A stretch of 27,898 nt of DNA from Wenzhouxiangella sp. (GCA_007123575.1 SKKV01000020.1:1-27898), one strand, 5' to 3'; shown: positions 1 through 8,324, counted from the first letter of the stretch. Program-made: numbers and translations. The notes: a model not told the origin generated them from the sequence alone.

Positions 1-870
<870 letters not shown>

Positions 871-898
871 GGCAAAACAGAGACGGTTAAAGCCGTTT

Positions 899-904
899 AT
901 TGTA
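899..904 (-). promoter_or_regulatory. Possible -10 box for icmF
   Basis: On the minus strand TACAAT matches the sigma-70 -10 consensus at five of six positions and lies about 29 bp before the icmF start codon. No convincing -35 box sits at the usual distance, so this is tentative. Confidence 0.35.
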
Positions 905-968
905 GCCCGTAGCCCGCCGTCACACAGCCGCCAGGGCTCAGGATCGACTAGTAAGGATGCAATTGATT

Positions 969-989
969 CCGAATTGGCACATAATTAGG
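969..989. promoter_or_regulatory. Putative ArsR-family operator (inverted repeat)
   Basis: Imperfect dyad CCGAATT-N7-CCTAATT(reverse), six of seven arm bases matching, ending two bases before the regulator's ATG at 992. Its position between the divergent icmF and arsR genes suggests autoregulation and possibly control of icmF. It leaves no room for a ribosome-binding site in front of 992. Confidence 0.45.
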
Positions 990-991
990 CC

Positions 992-1330
992 ATGGATCAG
1001 GTAGCCCAACACGCTCAACAGCGCCTCCGCCCGCCGCCGGACGAAATGGAGCGGCATGCCGAGCAGGCGGCACAGTTCTTGAAGCTCATGGCCAATCCGC
1101 ACCGGCTGATGATTCTGTGTCATCTGTTGGATGCCGAGATGTCGGTCAGCGAACTGAACCAGCACCTGCCGCTCAGTCAGTCAGCGCTATCTCAACACCT
1201 CGCCGTGTTACGCAACAGCGGCCTGGTGAAAACCCGGCGTGAGCAGCAAACCATTCACTATTCGCTGGCCAGCATTGAAGTCCAGGCCGTCATGGCCGTG
1301 CTCTACGAACAGTTTTGCCGACCTGACTAA
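992..1330 (+). CDS. ArsR/SmtB-family regulator, possible persulfide/redox sensor
   Basis: Small winged-helix repressor of 112 residues. The family core runs from about residue 24 (QAAQFLKLMANPHRLMIL) through the recognition helix (LSQSALSQHLAVLR, 61-74) to the wing (TRREQQTIHYSL, 81-92). The classical ELCVCD metal site is absent: the equivalent segment is EMSVSEL. Two cysteines remain, Cys43 and Cys109, 66 residues apart. That is the spacing of the persulfide-sensing pair Cys41/Cys107 of Rhodobacter SqrR, so sulfide or redox sensing is a reasonable inference. An in-frame ATG at 1046 would give a 94-residue protein that begins nearer the conserved core; the dyad abutting 992 and lack of a Shine-Dalgarno make that alternative credible. 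Divergent from icmF, convergent with the HerA-like gene. Confidence 0.9.
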   Translation: MDQVAQHAQQRLRPPPDEMERHAEQAAQFLKLMANPHRLMILCHLLDAEMSVSELNQHLPLSQSALSQHLAVLRNSGLVKTRREQQTIHYSLASIEVQAVMAVLYEQFCRPD

Positions 1331-1390
1331 AGCCAGTCGGGCCGATAACGAGACCCGCGACCGACAAATCAACGAGGTGGAGCAGTCCTT

Positions 1391-2872
1391 TCACTTCTTG
1401 CCGAATAACACCCCCATCAGGTTGCGAGAGATTTCGCGCCCTAGACTGTTGCCGATGGTCCGCACCGTTGATTTGATGAAAGCCTCGCCAGTCGATTGCC
1501 GATTGCTCCTGCGCGGACTTTTCTTACGGCTGGCACTGCTGGCGGCTTTTTTTTCGGCCAGGCGCTGCGCTTCCTGTTCTGCCGCCTTGGCTGCCGCCTC
1601 CGCCTCGGCCTTGAGCATCTCGTAGGCCGACTCGCGATCCAGCGTCTGGTCATACTTCGACCCCACCGGGCTTCGCGACCGAACCTGCTGCCGCTCGGCA
1701 TCATCGAGCGCCCCCATGCGACAGCGTGGCGGTGAAATGAGCGCGGCATCTACCGGCTGCGGCACACCGTTCTCGCCGAACATGGAAACCAGTGCCTCGC
1801 CCACCCCCAGCGTGGTGATTTTTTCTCGGACATTGATCGCCGGATTGGGCACAAAGGTCTCGGCCGCGGCGCGGACGGCCTTCTGGTCGCGCGGGGTGAA
1901 GGCGCGCAACGCGTGCTGCACCCGATTGCCTAGCTGCCCCAGAATTTCATTGGGAACGTCATCAGGATTTTGCGAACAGAAATAGACGCCGACACCTTTG
2001 GAGCGAATCAGGCGCACCACTTGTTCCACCCGGCGACGCAGCGCTGGCGGGCAATCCCCAAACAGCAAATGCGCTTCGTCGAAAACGAAAACCAGCTTGG
2101 GCTTGTCCAGATCACCGACTTCCGGCAGCTGCTCGAACAGCTCGGACAACAACCAGAGTAGAAAGGTGGAATACAGCCTGGGCCGTGAAATCAGGTTTTC
2201 GGCAGACAAGACATTGATGATGCCGCGCCCGGATAGATCGGTTCGCATCAAGTCTTCAAGCTGCAGTGCCGGTTCAGCGAAAAAGTGATCGGCCCCGTCG
2301 GCCTCCAGCGCCAGCAGACGGCGCTGAATGGCGCCAATGGAAGCGGTATTGACCAGGCCGAACTGGCTGCTGACGGTTGCCCGGTTTTCGGAGACATGAT
2401 TAAGCAATGCACGCAGGTCTTTCAGGTCCAGCAGCAACAGGCCCGCCTCATCGGCCACTCGAAAAACAACCTGCAGCACCCCTTCCTGGGTGTCATTGAG
2501 GTCGAGCATGCGGGCAAGCAGGGTTGGGCCGATTTCCGTCACCGTGGCTCTTACCGGATGGCCAAGCTTGCCCCAGAGGTCCCAGAACACCACCGGGCTG
2601 GGTTCCTGGCGGTAACCCTCTATCCCGATCGACTCGATGCGCTCATCAATGCGCCGATGGGGTGTTCCCGCCGCGGCCAGGCCCGCTACATCGCCCTTTG
2701 CGTCGGCCATGAAGACCGGCACGCCCATGCGAGAAAATCCCTCGGCGAGCACCAGAAGCGTGACCGTCTTGCCGGTACCGGTCGCACCGGCCACCAGCCC
2801 ATGCCGGTTGCCAAACTGACCCAGCAGATGAATCTGCTCTTCGCCCCGCCCGATAAGGATGGTATCCGTCAT
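1391..2872 (-). CDS. HerA-like helicase-domain ATPase (DUF853, YjgR type)
   Basis: Predicted cytoplasmic HerA/FtsK-superfamily P-loop ATPase of 493 residues, close to the length of E. coli YjgR. The Walker A motif GATGTGKT is at residues 29-36, and a Walker B-like stretch LVFVFDEAHLLF lies near residue 270. An Ala/Glu-rich predicted coiled coil (AEAEAAAKAAEQEAQRLAEK) leads into a basic segment and the conserved tail TIGNSLGREISRNLMGVLFG. Archaeal HerA works with the NurA nuclease in DNA end resection, but no NurA partner is present, and the role of the bacterial DUF853 branch is not established. Monocistronic as far as can be seen. The start at 2872 precedes MTDTILIGRG, typical of the family; the Shine-Dalgarno is weak. 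Confidence 0.9.
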   Translation of the reverse strand: MTDTILIGRGEEQIHLLGQFGNRHGLVAGATGTGKTVTLLVLAEGFSRMGVPVFMADAKGDVAGLAAAGTPHRRIDERIESIGIEGYRQEPSPVVFWDLWGKLGHPVRATVTEIGPTLLARMLDLNDTQEGVLQVVFRVADEAGLLLLDLKDLRALLNHVSENRATVSSQFGLVNTASIGAIQRRLLALEADGADHFFAEPALQLEDLMRTDLSGRGIINVLSAENLISRPRLYSTFLLWLLSELFEQLPEVGDLDKPKLVFVFDEAHLLFGDCPPALRRRVEQVVRLIRSKGVGVYFCSQNPDDVPNEILGQLGNRVQHALRAFTPRDQKAVRAAAETFVPNPAINVREKITTLGVGEALVSMFGENGVPQPVDAALISPPRCRMGALDDAERQQVRSRSPVGSKYDQTLDRESAYEMLKAEAEAAAKAAEQEAQRLAEKKAASSASRKKSPRRSNRQSTGEAFIKSTVRTIGNSLGREISRNLMGVLFGKK

Positions 2873-2960
2873 TGCTTGTTCTCATTCCGTGCAATCCAGG
2901 CGCAATGGTAGTCGAAATCCGATAGACGGGCACTTAGCCCTGTTCATCGAATCTCTCCGG

Positions 2961-2969
2961 TGATATAAC
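2961..2969 (+). promoter_or_regulatory. Extended -10 promoter upstream of the DUF4332 gene
   Basis: TGATATAAC combines a TGn extension with a five-of-six -10 hexamer (TATAAC). A weak -35 (TGTTCA at 2941-2946) is 17 bp upstream. Transcription would start near 2976 and give a leader of about 100 nt before 3077. The rest of the 204-bp gap at 2873-3076 shows no gene; a short imperfect stem (GCAGG...CCTGC) falls inside this leader. Confidence 0.45.
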
Positions 2970-3076
2970 GAAGCCTGCAGGGAAAACGCTTGGGTTCCTG
3001 CGGTGGCGAGTCTGTCTGCTTTTAGTAGGGCGCACACCCGGAGCCTCCATTCATGATTTTTGGGAGATAAGAATCC

Positions 3077-3484
3077 ATGAACTACAACATTGAAGATATC
3101 GAAGGAATCGGCAAGGCGCGAGCCGAAAAGCTGTCCAAAATGGGAATCAAGAACACCAAACTGCTCCTCCAGCACGGTGCAACACGTGCCGGTCGACGAC
3201 GCATAGCCGCCGAATGCGGGGTGAGCACGGTGCGCCTACTGAAATGGGTCAACATGGCTGATCTTATGCGCATTTCAGGAGTCGGCGAGGAATATTCAGA
3301 ACTGCTGGAAGCGGCCAACTGCAACACGATCAAGCAACTGCGTCGCCGCAACCCGGACAATCTTGCCAAGAGAATGCTCGAGATCAATGAGCAAAAGAAG
3401 CTGGTACGTTCGCCGCCCAAGCCCTCCCAGGTTGCCAAGTGGGTCGAGCAGGCCGGCAAGCTCGAGCCGATAATCACTTACTAG
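3077..3484 (+). CDS. DUF4332 helix-hairpin-helix protein
   Basis: Small basic protein of 135 residues with no signal peptide. Residues 4-30 (NIEDIEGIGKARAEKLSKMG) and about 60-90 (LMRISGVGEEYSELLEAANC) each have the I-x-G-[IV]-G hairpin of helix-hairpin-helix folds, which often contact DNA without sequence specificity. This two-HhH arrangement is what the DUF4332 family shows. Function is not established. The start is supported by GGGAGA about 10 bp upstream. It is the first of three small co-oriented genes (DUF4332, DUF937, BON-LysM) separated by 83 and 31 bp, so co-transcription is plausible. Confidence 0.85.
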   Translation: MNYNIEDIEGIGKARAEKLSKMGIKNTKLLLQHGATRAGRRRIAAECGVSTVRLLKWVNMADLMRISGVGEEYSELLEAANCNTIKQLRRRNPDNLAKRMLEINEQKKLVRSPPKPSQVAKWVEQAGKLEPIITY

Positions 3485-3511
3485 AAAAAGACCGGGTTTT
3501 AGCGCTGCTCC

Positions 3512-3540
3512 GCCGGATTCGCTCCGGCACAGCTTGTGCC
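3512..3540 (+). other. Two overlapping stem-loops between the DUF4332 and DUF937 genes
   Basis: GCCGGA-TTCGC-TCCGGC (3512-3528) and GGCACA-GCT-TGTGCC (3526-3540) are both perfect inverted repeats that share bases 3526-3528, so they cannot form fully at once. No T-tract follows, so neither is a standard terminator. They could be RNA-processing or stability elements. Confidence 0.5.
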
Positions 3541-3567
3541 TTGCCCGGCAAATTCTCAGGAGTTCTA

Positions 3568-4179
3568 ATGAAGGATCTACTTTCTTTACTGTCATCGACA
3601 CTCGATGACAACGCCGTTGGCGAAATCAGCCAACAGATAGAAGCCACACCTCAGCAAACCCGCGGTGCCATCAACGCCGCTCTGCCCATGCTGATGGGCA
3701 TGATGGCCAACAACTGTCAATCGAAACAAGGCTGCGAATCGCTGGCCAACGCGGTCAATCGCGACCATGCTGGCGGCGGTGTGCTGCAGCAGGCCCAGGC
3801 CTTTCTCCGTCAAGGCAACATTGGCGGTGGCGAGAAAATTCTCGGTCACATTCTTGGCTCACGTCTGGGTACTGCAGAGTCACAGCTGGCCGGCCAGACC
3901 GGCCTGCAAAGCGGCCAGACTCACAAACTGTTGGGCTTTTTGGCACCTATCGTGCTCGGTGCCTTGGGGCAACAAGCGCAAGCCCAGGGAGGGGCCACAC
4001 CCAGCACCATCCAGAATCTGCTGCAAGGCTCGCTAAGCAGCCTGATGCAGGGCCAGGGCGGCCAGGTAGGTAGTCAGATACTGGGCAGCCTGCTTGGCGG
4101 TCAAGGTGGCCAGGGCAACGGGTCAGGCGGCCTGGCTGCCGCCGGTGGCAAGCTGCTCGGCGGCCTGTTTAAAAAGTGA
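3568..4179 (+). CDS. DUF937 (YidB-like) family protein
   Basis: Protein of 203 residues. The ATG at 3568 is chosen because AGGAG lies 6-7 bp upstream and the DUF937 family begins close to this point; longer in-frame readings would overlap the preceding gene. The sequence has an N-terminal helical part (MKDLLSLLSSTLDDNAVGEI), repeated small-residue helices, and a Gly/Gln/Leu-rich C-terminal tail (GGQGGQGNGSGG, then LLGGLFKK). No signal peptide or clear membrane segment is visible. Biochemical function is unknown for the family. It lies directly upstream of the Kbp-like gene, which may point to a shared stress or cytoplasmic-structural role; that is inference. Confidence 0.85.
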   Translation: MKDLLSLLSSTLDDNAVGEISQQIEATPQQTRGAINAALPMLMGMMANNCQSKQGCESLANAVNRDHAGGGVLQQAQAFLRQGNIGGGEKILGHILGSRLGTAESQLAGQTGLQSGQTHKLLGFLAPIVLGALGQQAQAQGGATPSTIQNLLQGSLSSLMQGQGGQVGSQILGSLLGGQGGQGNGSGGLAAAGGKLLGGLFKK

Positions 4180-4210
4180 ACAAATTCAAATTACTGCAAA
4201 GGAATCAGGA

Positions 4211-4642
4211 ATGAGCCTATTCAATTTCGTCAAAGACGCAGGCAACAAACTATTCGGGCGCGGCAAAAGCGAGCCAGAGGCTTTGAAGGAGCATACCGAC
4301 AAGCTCGGTCTGAACACGGCTGGCATGCAAATCGACTTCGCCGACGGCCAGGTCAAAGCAAGTGGCCAAGCGCCAAGCCAGGAGGAAAAGGAGAAAATCT
4401 TGCTGGCGCTGGGCAATGTTGCTGGCGTCGAAACCGTCGAGGAGTCCATTGAGGTCGCCGACAGCACCGAGCCATCGGAACCTGTGTTCTACACGGTGAA
4501 ATCCGGTGATACGCTTGGCGCGATTGCCCAACGCCACTACGGAAAAGCAAGCGCGTTCACGAAGATTTTCGAGGCGAATCGCCCTATGCTTGAGCATCCT
4601 GACCGGATTTATCCCGGACAGGTACTGCGAATTCCAGAGTAA
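4211..4642 (+). CDS. kbp: BON-LysM protein, Kbp (YgaU) family
   Basis: Protein of 143 residues, near the 149 of E. coli Kbp, a cytoplasmic K+-binding protein with the same two domains. The N-terminus MSLFNFVKDAGNKLFG is typical of the family. A BON domain spans about 25-85 and a LysM domain about 92-142 (FYTVKSGDTLGAIAQRHYGK through IYPGQVLRIPE). There is no signal peptide, which argues against an ordinary periplasmic peptidoglycan binder. The start at 4211 follows AGGAATCAGGA; earlier in-frame codons fall inside the DUF937 gene. Convergent with ffh, 97 bp away. Confidence 0.92.
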   Translation: MSLFNFVKDAGNKLFGRGKSEPEALKEHTDKLGLNTAGMQIDFADGQVKASGQAPSQEEKEKILLALGNVAGVETVEESIEVADSTEPSEPVFYTVKSGDTLGAIAQRHYGKASAFTKIFEANRPMLEHPDRIYPGQVLRIPE

Positions 4643-4693
4643 TCCAACGGCGGGCCATGCTGGCCCATCAGCTCTTGTTGAACCGCTTCGTGG

Positions 4694-4740
4694 TCCCGGC
4701 CGTTCCGGCCGGGAAGCAGATTTCCGGCCGGGAAGCAGAT
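4694..4740. repeat. 19-bp tandem duplication with GC-rich hairpins between kbp and ffh
   Basis: TTCCGGCCGGGAAGCAGAT occurs at 4703-4721 and again, exactly abutting, at 4722-4740. An 8-bp stem TCCCGGCC-GTTCC-GGCCGGGA (4694-4714) covers the first copy. The element sits between two convergent genes and touches the ffh stop codon. It could slow polymerase from either side, but there is no T-tract, so a classic intrinsic terminator is not supported. Confidence 0.75.
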
Positions 4741-6122
4741 TAGCGGAACCCTCCAGGCATGCCGCCACCTGGCATGCCACCGCCGCCGGGCAGGCGCTTC
4801 ATCAGCTTGGCCATGGCGCTCTTGTTGCCGACTTTTTTCATCATTTTCTGCATCTGCTTGTGCTGCTTGATCAGGCGATTGACGTCCTGGATCTGGGTGC
4901 CGGAGCCCATCGCGATGCGGCGCTTGCGTGAGCCCTTGATCAGGTCCGGATAGCGGCGCTCATTCGGGGTCATAGAGTTGATGATGGCGATCATGCGCCG
5001 GGTCTGGCGGTCATCCATTTGCGCCTTGGCCGCCTCCGGCAGCCGGTTCATTCCGGGCAGCTTGTCCATCAGCGAGCCCAGGCCGCCCAGGTTCTGCATT
5101 TGCTGAAGCTGATCGCGCATGTCGTCCATGCCGAAGCGCTTCGAGCCCTTGCCAACCTTGGTGGCCAGCTTGCGCGCCTGCTTCTGATCAACCTTGCGCT
5201 CGACTTCTTCGACCAGGCTGAGCACATCGCCCATGCCAAGGATGCGCGAGGCCAGGCGATCCGGATGAAAAGGCTCCAACCCGTCCAGCTTTTCGCCGGT
5301 GCCGAGGAACTTGATCGGTGCACCGGTAATCTGGCGCACGGACAGCGCCGCGCCGCCGCGGGCATCGCCATCAGTCTTGGTCAGCACCACGCCGGTCAGC
5401 GGCAAGGCCTGATGGAAAGCCTTGGCGGTATTGGCGGCATCCTGACCGGTCATGCTGTCGACAACAAACAGCACCTCGGCCGGCTTGACGGCACCATGGA
5501 CGCAGCGAATCTCGTCCATCATCGCCTCGTCGACCGCCAAGCGGCCGGCGGTATCGAGAATCAGAACATCGGCAAAGCAGCGCCGGGCCTGCTCGACCGC
5601 CTGGTTGGCGATCTTGACCGCATCGTCGGTTGAGGGTGCCCGAAAAAAGTCGGCTTCGACCTGGCCGGCCAGGGTTTCAAGCTGGTCGATTGCTGCGGGT
5701 CGGTAAATGTCACAGCTTGCCAGCAGCACTTTCTTTCGGTGCCGCTCCTTGAGCAGGCGGGCCAGCTTGCCGGCGGTGGTGGTCTTGCCCGCACCTTGCA
5801 GGCCGGCCAGCAGAATGACCACGGGAGCGGCCTGGTCCAGCTTCAGCTCGGCCTGGGTGTCGCCGAGCACGCGCTTAAGCTGTTCGTGAACCACCTTGAC
5901 CAAGGCCTGGCCGGGCTTGAGGCTGCCGACCACCTCCTGGCCCACCGCACGCTCGGTGGCCTGGGCGATGAAATCCTTGACCACTGGCAGGGCCACATCG
6001 GCCTCCAGCAGCGCGATTCGAACCTCCCGCATGGCTTCGCGGATATTGTCTTCGGAGAGTTTGCCGCGACCGCGCAGACGATCCAGCGAGCCAGTCAGAC
6101 GTTTGCTGAGTTGGTCAAACAT
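4740..6122 (-). CDS. ffh: Signal recognition particle protein Ffh (SRP54)
   Basis: GTPase subunit of the signal recognition particle. It binds 4.5S RNA and signal sequences and brings ribosomes making inner-membrane proteins to FtsY. The 460-residue product has the N domain (MFDQLSKRLTGSLDRLRGRG), G-domain motifs GLQGAGKTTTAGKLARL, DTAGRL and TKTDGDARGG, and a methionine-rich M domain ending in a Gly/Met tail (GGGGMPGGGMPGGFR). The start at 6122 fits MFDQL, the usual Ffh N-terminus; a TTG codon 33 bp upstream is less likely. The 4.5S RNA gene is not in the window. It is divergent from ypjD and shares a symmetric -10 region with it. Confidence 0.97.
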   Translation of the reverse strand: MFDQLSKRLTGSLDRLRGRGKLSEDNIREAMREVRIALLEADVALPVVKDFIAQATERAVGQEVVGSLKPGQALVKVVHEQLKRVLGDTQAELKLDQAAPVVILLAGLQGAGKTTTAGKLARLLKERHRKKVLLASCDIYRPAAIDQLETLAGQVEADFFRAPSTDDAVKIANQAVEQARRCFADVLILDTAGRLAVDEAMMDEIRCVHGAVKPAEVLFVVDSMTGQDAANTAKAFHQALPLTGVVLTKTDGDARGGAALSVRQITGAPIKFLGTGEKLDGLEPFHPDRLASRILGMGDVLSLVEEVERKVDQKQARKLATKVGKGSKRFGMDDMRDQLQQMQNLGGLGSLMDKLPGMNRLPEAAKAQMDDRQTRRMIAIINSMTPNERRYPDLIKGSRKRRIAMGSGTQIQDVNRLIKQHKQMQKMMKKVGNKSAMAKLMKRLPGGGGMPGGGMPGGFR

Positions 6123-6139
6123 GTTTGGCGACACTTTTG

Positions 6140-6168
6140 TTGGGAACAGAACCAACAGTCATTATACT
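6140..6168 (+). promoter_or_regulatory. Sigma-70-like promoter for ypjD-yfjD
   Basis: TTGGGA (6140-6145, four of six) and TATACT (6163-6168, five of six) are separated by exactly 17 bp. The predicted transcription start near 6175 gives a leader of about 30 nt before the ypjD start. Confidence 0.55.
6161..6166 (-). promoter_or_regulatory. Perfect -10 box for ffh
   Basis: TATAAT on the minus strand, 38 bp before the ffh start codon, gives a leader of about 30 nt. No good -35 is seen at 16-18 bp. It overlaps the -10 box of the opposite promoter. Confidence 0.55.
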
Positions 6169-6204
6169 GGCCACTGAACCGACCACCATTCGAACACACT
6201 CAAG

Positions 6205-7053
6205 TTGTCAGTGTTTTCCATCTTGCCGCTGTTGACCGGCCTTGCCTACCTCGCCGCAGGCACGGCCATCGCCCTGGGCTTTTTCCACGCCAGTGCCCGC
6301 TTGCGCCATCTCGGCGCCGGCCTTGGCCTGATTGGCATGCTGCTGCATGCCGTGGTGCTCTGGCAAGGCCTTGCCACGCCCATGGGCTGGGATATCAACT
6401 TTATCAACACCTTGAGCCTGGCCGCATGGATGATTGTCATCGTCTTGCTGTTGGGAAGCATGCGCCTGCGCCATCTCGAAGCCGGCATCATCGCATTCCC
6501 TGGCGCGGCTGTGCTGGTCTGGTTGCAATGGCTGGCCGCGCCTTCACCGATGATCCTGGGCCATTTGTCGCTGACGTTGGAAGTGCATGTGTTCAGCTCG
6601 CTGCTGGCCTATAGTCTGCTGAGCATTGCCGCCATCAACGCCATTTTGGTGGCCATTCAGGATTACCTGCTCCGCCACCCCAGGCCCTTGCGGCAGCTAG
6701 AGCTGCTACCGCCACTTTCGACGATTGAAACGGTGATGTTCCGGCTGATCCTGAGTGGATGGATCATTCTCTCGCTCAGCCTGCTGACCGGCCTGGTCTA
6801 TGTCGAGGACCTGCTGGCTCAGCATCTGGCCCACAAGACCGTGCTGTCGATTCTGTCCTGGCTGCTTTTCGGGTTGCTGCTGGGTGGCCGCTGGTGGTTT
6901 GGCTGGCGCGGTCGCAGAGCCGTGAATTGGGCGCTGGCCGCCATGGCCATGCTTGCCCTGGCCTACTTCGGCAGCCGGGTGGTCCTGGAGCTGATTCTTG
7001 ACCGCAGCTGGAGCGGGCCGGCACTGAGCCTCATCAGCCTGCTGAACAGATGA
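6205..7053 (+). CDS. ypjD: CcsA/HemX-family inner-membrane protein YpjD
   Basis: Polytopic membrane protein of 282 residues with about eight hydrophobic segments. It is related to the cytochrome c assembly protein CcsA. The C-terminal block HKTVLSILSWLLFGLLLGGRWWFGWRGRRAVNW, with a transmembrane helix and Trp/Arg-rich loop, is typical of YpjD. The tryptophan-rich haem-handling WWD motif of true CcsA proteins is not evident, so a direct role in haem ligation should not be assumed. The start is uncertain: TTG at 6205 (MSVFSILPLL) or GTG at 6211, neither with a good Shine-Dalgarno. The stop overlaps the yfjD start by 4 bp. The order ffh (divergent), ypjD, yfjD is the same as in E. coli. Confidence 0.9.
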   Translation: MSVFSILPLLTGLAYLAAGTAIALGFFHASARLRHLGAGLGLIGMLLHAVVLWQGLATPMGWDINFINTLSLAAWMIVIVLLLGSMRLRHLEAGIIAFPGAAVLVWLQWLAAPSPMILGHLSLTLEVHVFSSLLAYSLLSIAAINAILVAIQDYLLRHPRPLRQLELLPPLSTIETVMFRLILSGWIILSLSLLTGLVYVEDLLAQHLAHKTVLSILSWLLFGLLLGGRWWFGWRGRRAVNWALAAMAMLALAYFGSRVVLELILDRSWSGPALSLISLLNR

Positions 7054-8324
7054 CCGAGCTTCCGCTGGCCACCCTGTTTATCCTGCTGGCACTGCTGATT
7101 GTTCTGTCAGCCTTCTTCTCCAGCTCTGAGACCGGCTTGGTCGCGCTCAACCGCTATCGGCTGCGTCACCAGGCGCAGGCCGGACATCGCGGCGCACGCC
7201 TGGCCCAGGGCCTGCTGGGCCAGCCTGACCGGATGTTTGGCCTGATTCTGCTGGGCAACAACCTGGTCAACATTCTCGCTGCCTCGATTGCCACGGTCAT
7301 CGCCCTGCGCCTGCTCGGCGAAGCCGGCATCTGGGTCTCAACTGTCATCCTGACCATCGTCATCCTGATCTTCGCCGAACTGGCGCCAAAAACCGTTGCC
7401 GCCCTGCATCCCCAGCGCATCGCCTACCCGGCAAGCTACGTGCTCACGCCATTGCTGAAGTTGCTCTACCCGCTGGTCTGGCTGGTCAACGTCATGGCCA
7501 ACATCCTGCTGAAAGCGTTTGGCATCCGCAGTGCTGCCATCCAGGCCGATGCACTCAATCGAGATGAGCTGCGCACCCTGGTCAAGGAAGGGGGGCGAAA
7601 TATCTCCATGGATCACCAGCAAATGCTGATCAATATCCTTGACTTAGAGCACGGCACGGTGGATGACGTCATGGTGCCGCGCCAGGACATCGTTGGCATT
7701 GATCTGGACGATGACTGGGAGACCATCCTGCAGAGTCTCACCCAGTCGATTTATACCCGCATGCCAGTCTGGCGCGGTTCGCTGGAGAACATCGTTGGCA
7801 TGCTTCACATTCGGACCGTGCTGACCCGGCTGGCCCAGAATCGCCTGGACCCCGATGGTCTGATCAAGGCCATGCGGCGACCTTACTTTATTCCGGAGGG
7901 TACGCCGCTGACTCAACAGCTCCTGGAATTCCAGAGTCGAGAGCGGCGCATGGGCCTGGTGGTTGATGAATATGGTGATATCCAGGGGCTGGTCACGCTG
8001 GACGATATCCTTGAGGAAATCGTCGGCGAGTACACCACCGAGTCCAGCGGGCGACAGCGCCTGCTGCGCAAGCAGGAAAACGGATCATGGCTGGTCGACG
8101 GCAGCACCACGGTACGCATGCTCAACCGGCGTCTGAACTGGGAGTTGCCTACGGCCGGTGCCAAGACCGTCAACGGCCTGATCCTCGAGCAACTGGAATC
8201 CTTGCCCGACGGTCGCACCAGCCTGCGTATCAGCAACCTGATCTTTACCATTGTCGACATGGCCGACAACCGGATTCGCAAGGTTCGAGTCTGGGAAACA
8301 GCCGACCAGGAGGAGCCCGACTAA
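7050..8324 (+). CDS. yfjD: CNNM/CorB-type membrane protein with CBS domains (YfjD)
   Basis: Protein of 424 residues in the HlyC/CorC-related UPF0053 family; CorB/CNNM members are linked to Mg2+/Co2+ transport. Residues about 1-185 form the DUF21 membrane domain (LIVLSAFFSSSETGLVALNR, then several helices and ELAPKTVAALHPQRIAYPAS). A CBS pair follows (about 205-330; VMVPRQDIVGIDLDD and MGLVVDEYGDIQGLVTLDDI). The C-terminal CorC_HlyC domain spans about 340-420 (GSWLVDGSTTVRMLNRRLNW). The ATGA overlap with ypjD indicates translational coupling. The stop overlaps the convergent neighbour by 4 bp, so no terminator fits between them. Confidence 0.93.
   Translation: MTELPLATLFILLALLIVLSAFFSSSETGLVALNRYRLRHQAQAGHRGARLAQGLLGQPDRMFGLILLGNNLVNILAASIATVIALRLLGEAGIWVSTVILTIVILIFAELAPKTVAALHPQRIAYPASYVLTPLLKLLYPLVWLVNVMANILLKAFGIRSAAIQADALNRDELRTLVKEGGRNISMDHQQMLINILDLEHGTVDDVMVPRQDIVGIDLDDDWETILQSLTQSIYTRMPVWRGSLENIVGMLHIRTVLTRLAQNRLDPDGLIKAMRRPYFIPEGTPLTQQLLEFQSRERRMGLVVDEYGDIQGLVTLDDILEEIVGEYTTESSGRQRLLRKQENGSWLVDGSTTVRMLNRRLNWELPTAGAKTVNGLILEQLESLPDGRTSLRISNLIFTIVDMADNRIRKVRVWETADQEEPD

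Noticed and set aside
1391..2872. HerA-NurA defence or repair module
   Set aside because: Only the HerA-like ATPase is present; neighbours are IcmF, a regulator and small stress-type genes, with no nuclease.
4094..4210. Longer N-terminus for the Kbp-like protein
   Set aside because: It would lie within the DUF937 gene; the ATG at 4211 has a good Shine-Dalgarno and the family N-terminus.
5019..5633. Plus-strand open frame opposite ffh
   Set aside because: Mirror of the high-GC ffh coding frame, with no ribosome-binding site or family resemblance.
6205..7053. Calling YpjD a cytochrome c haem lyase
   Set aside because: The Trp-rich haem-handling motif is not visible and no other cytochrome c maturation genes are near.
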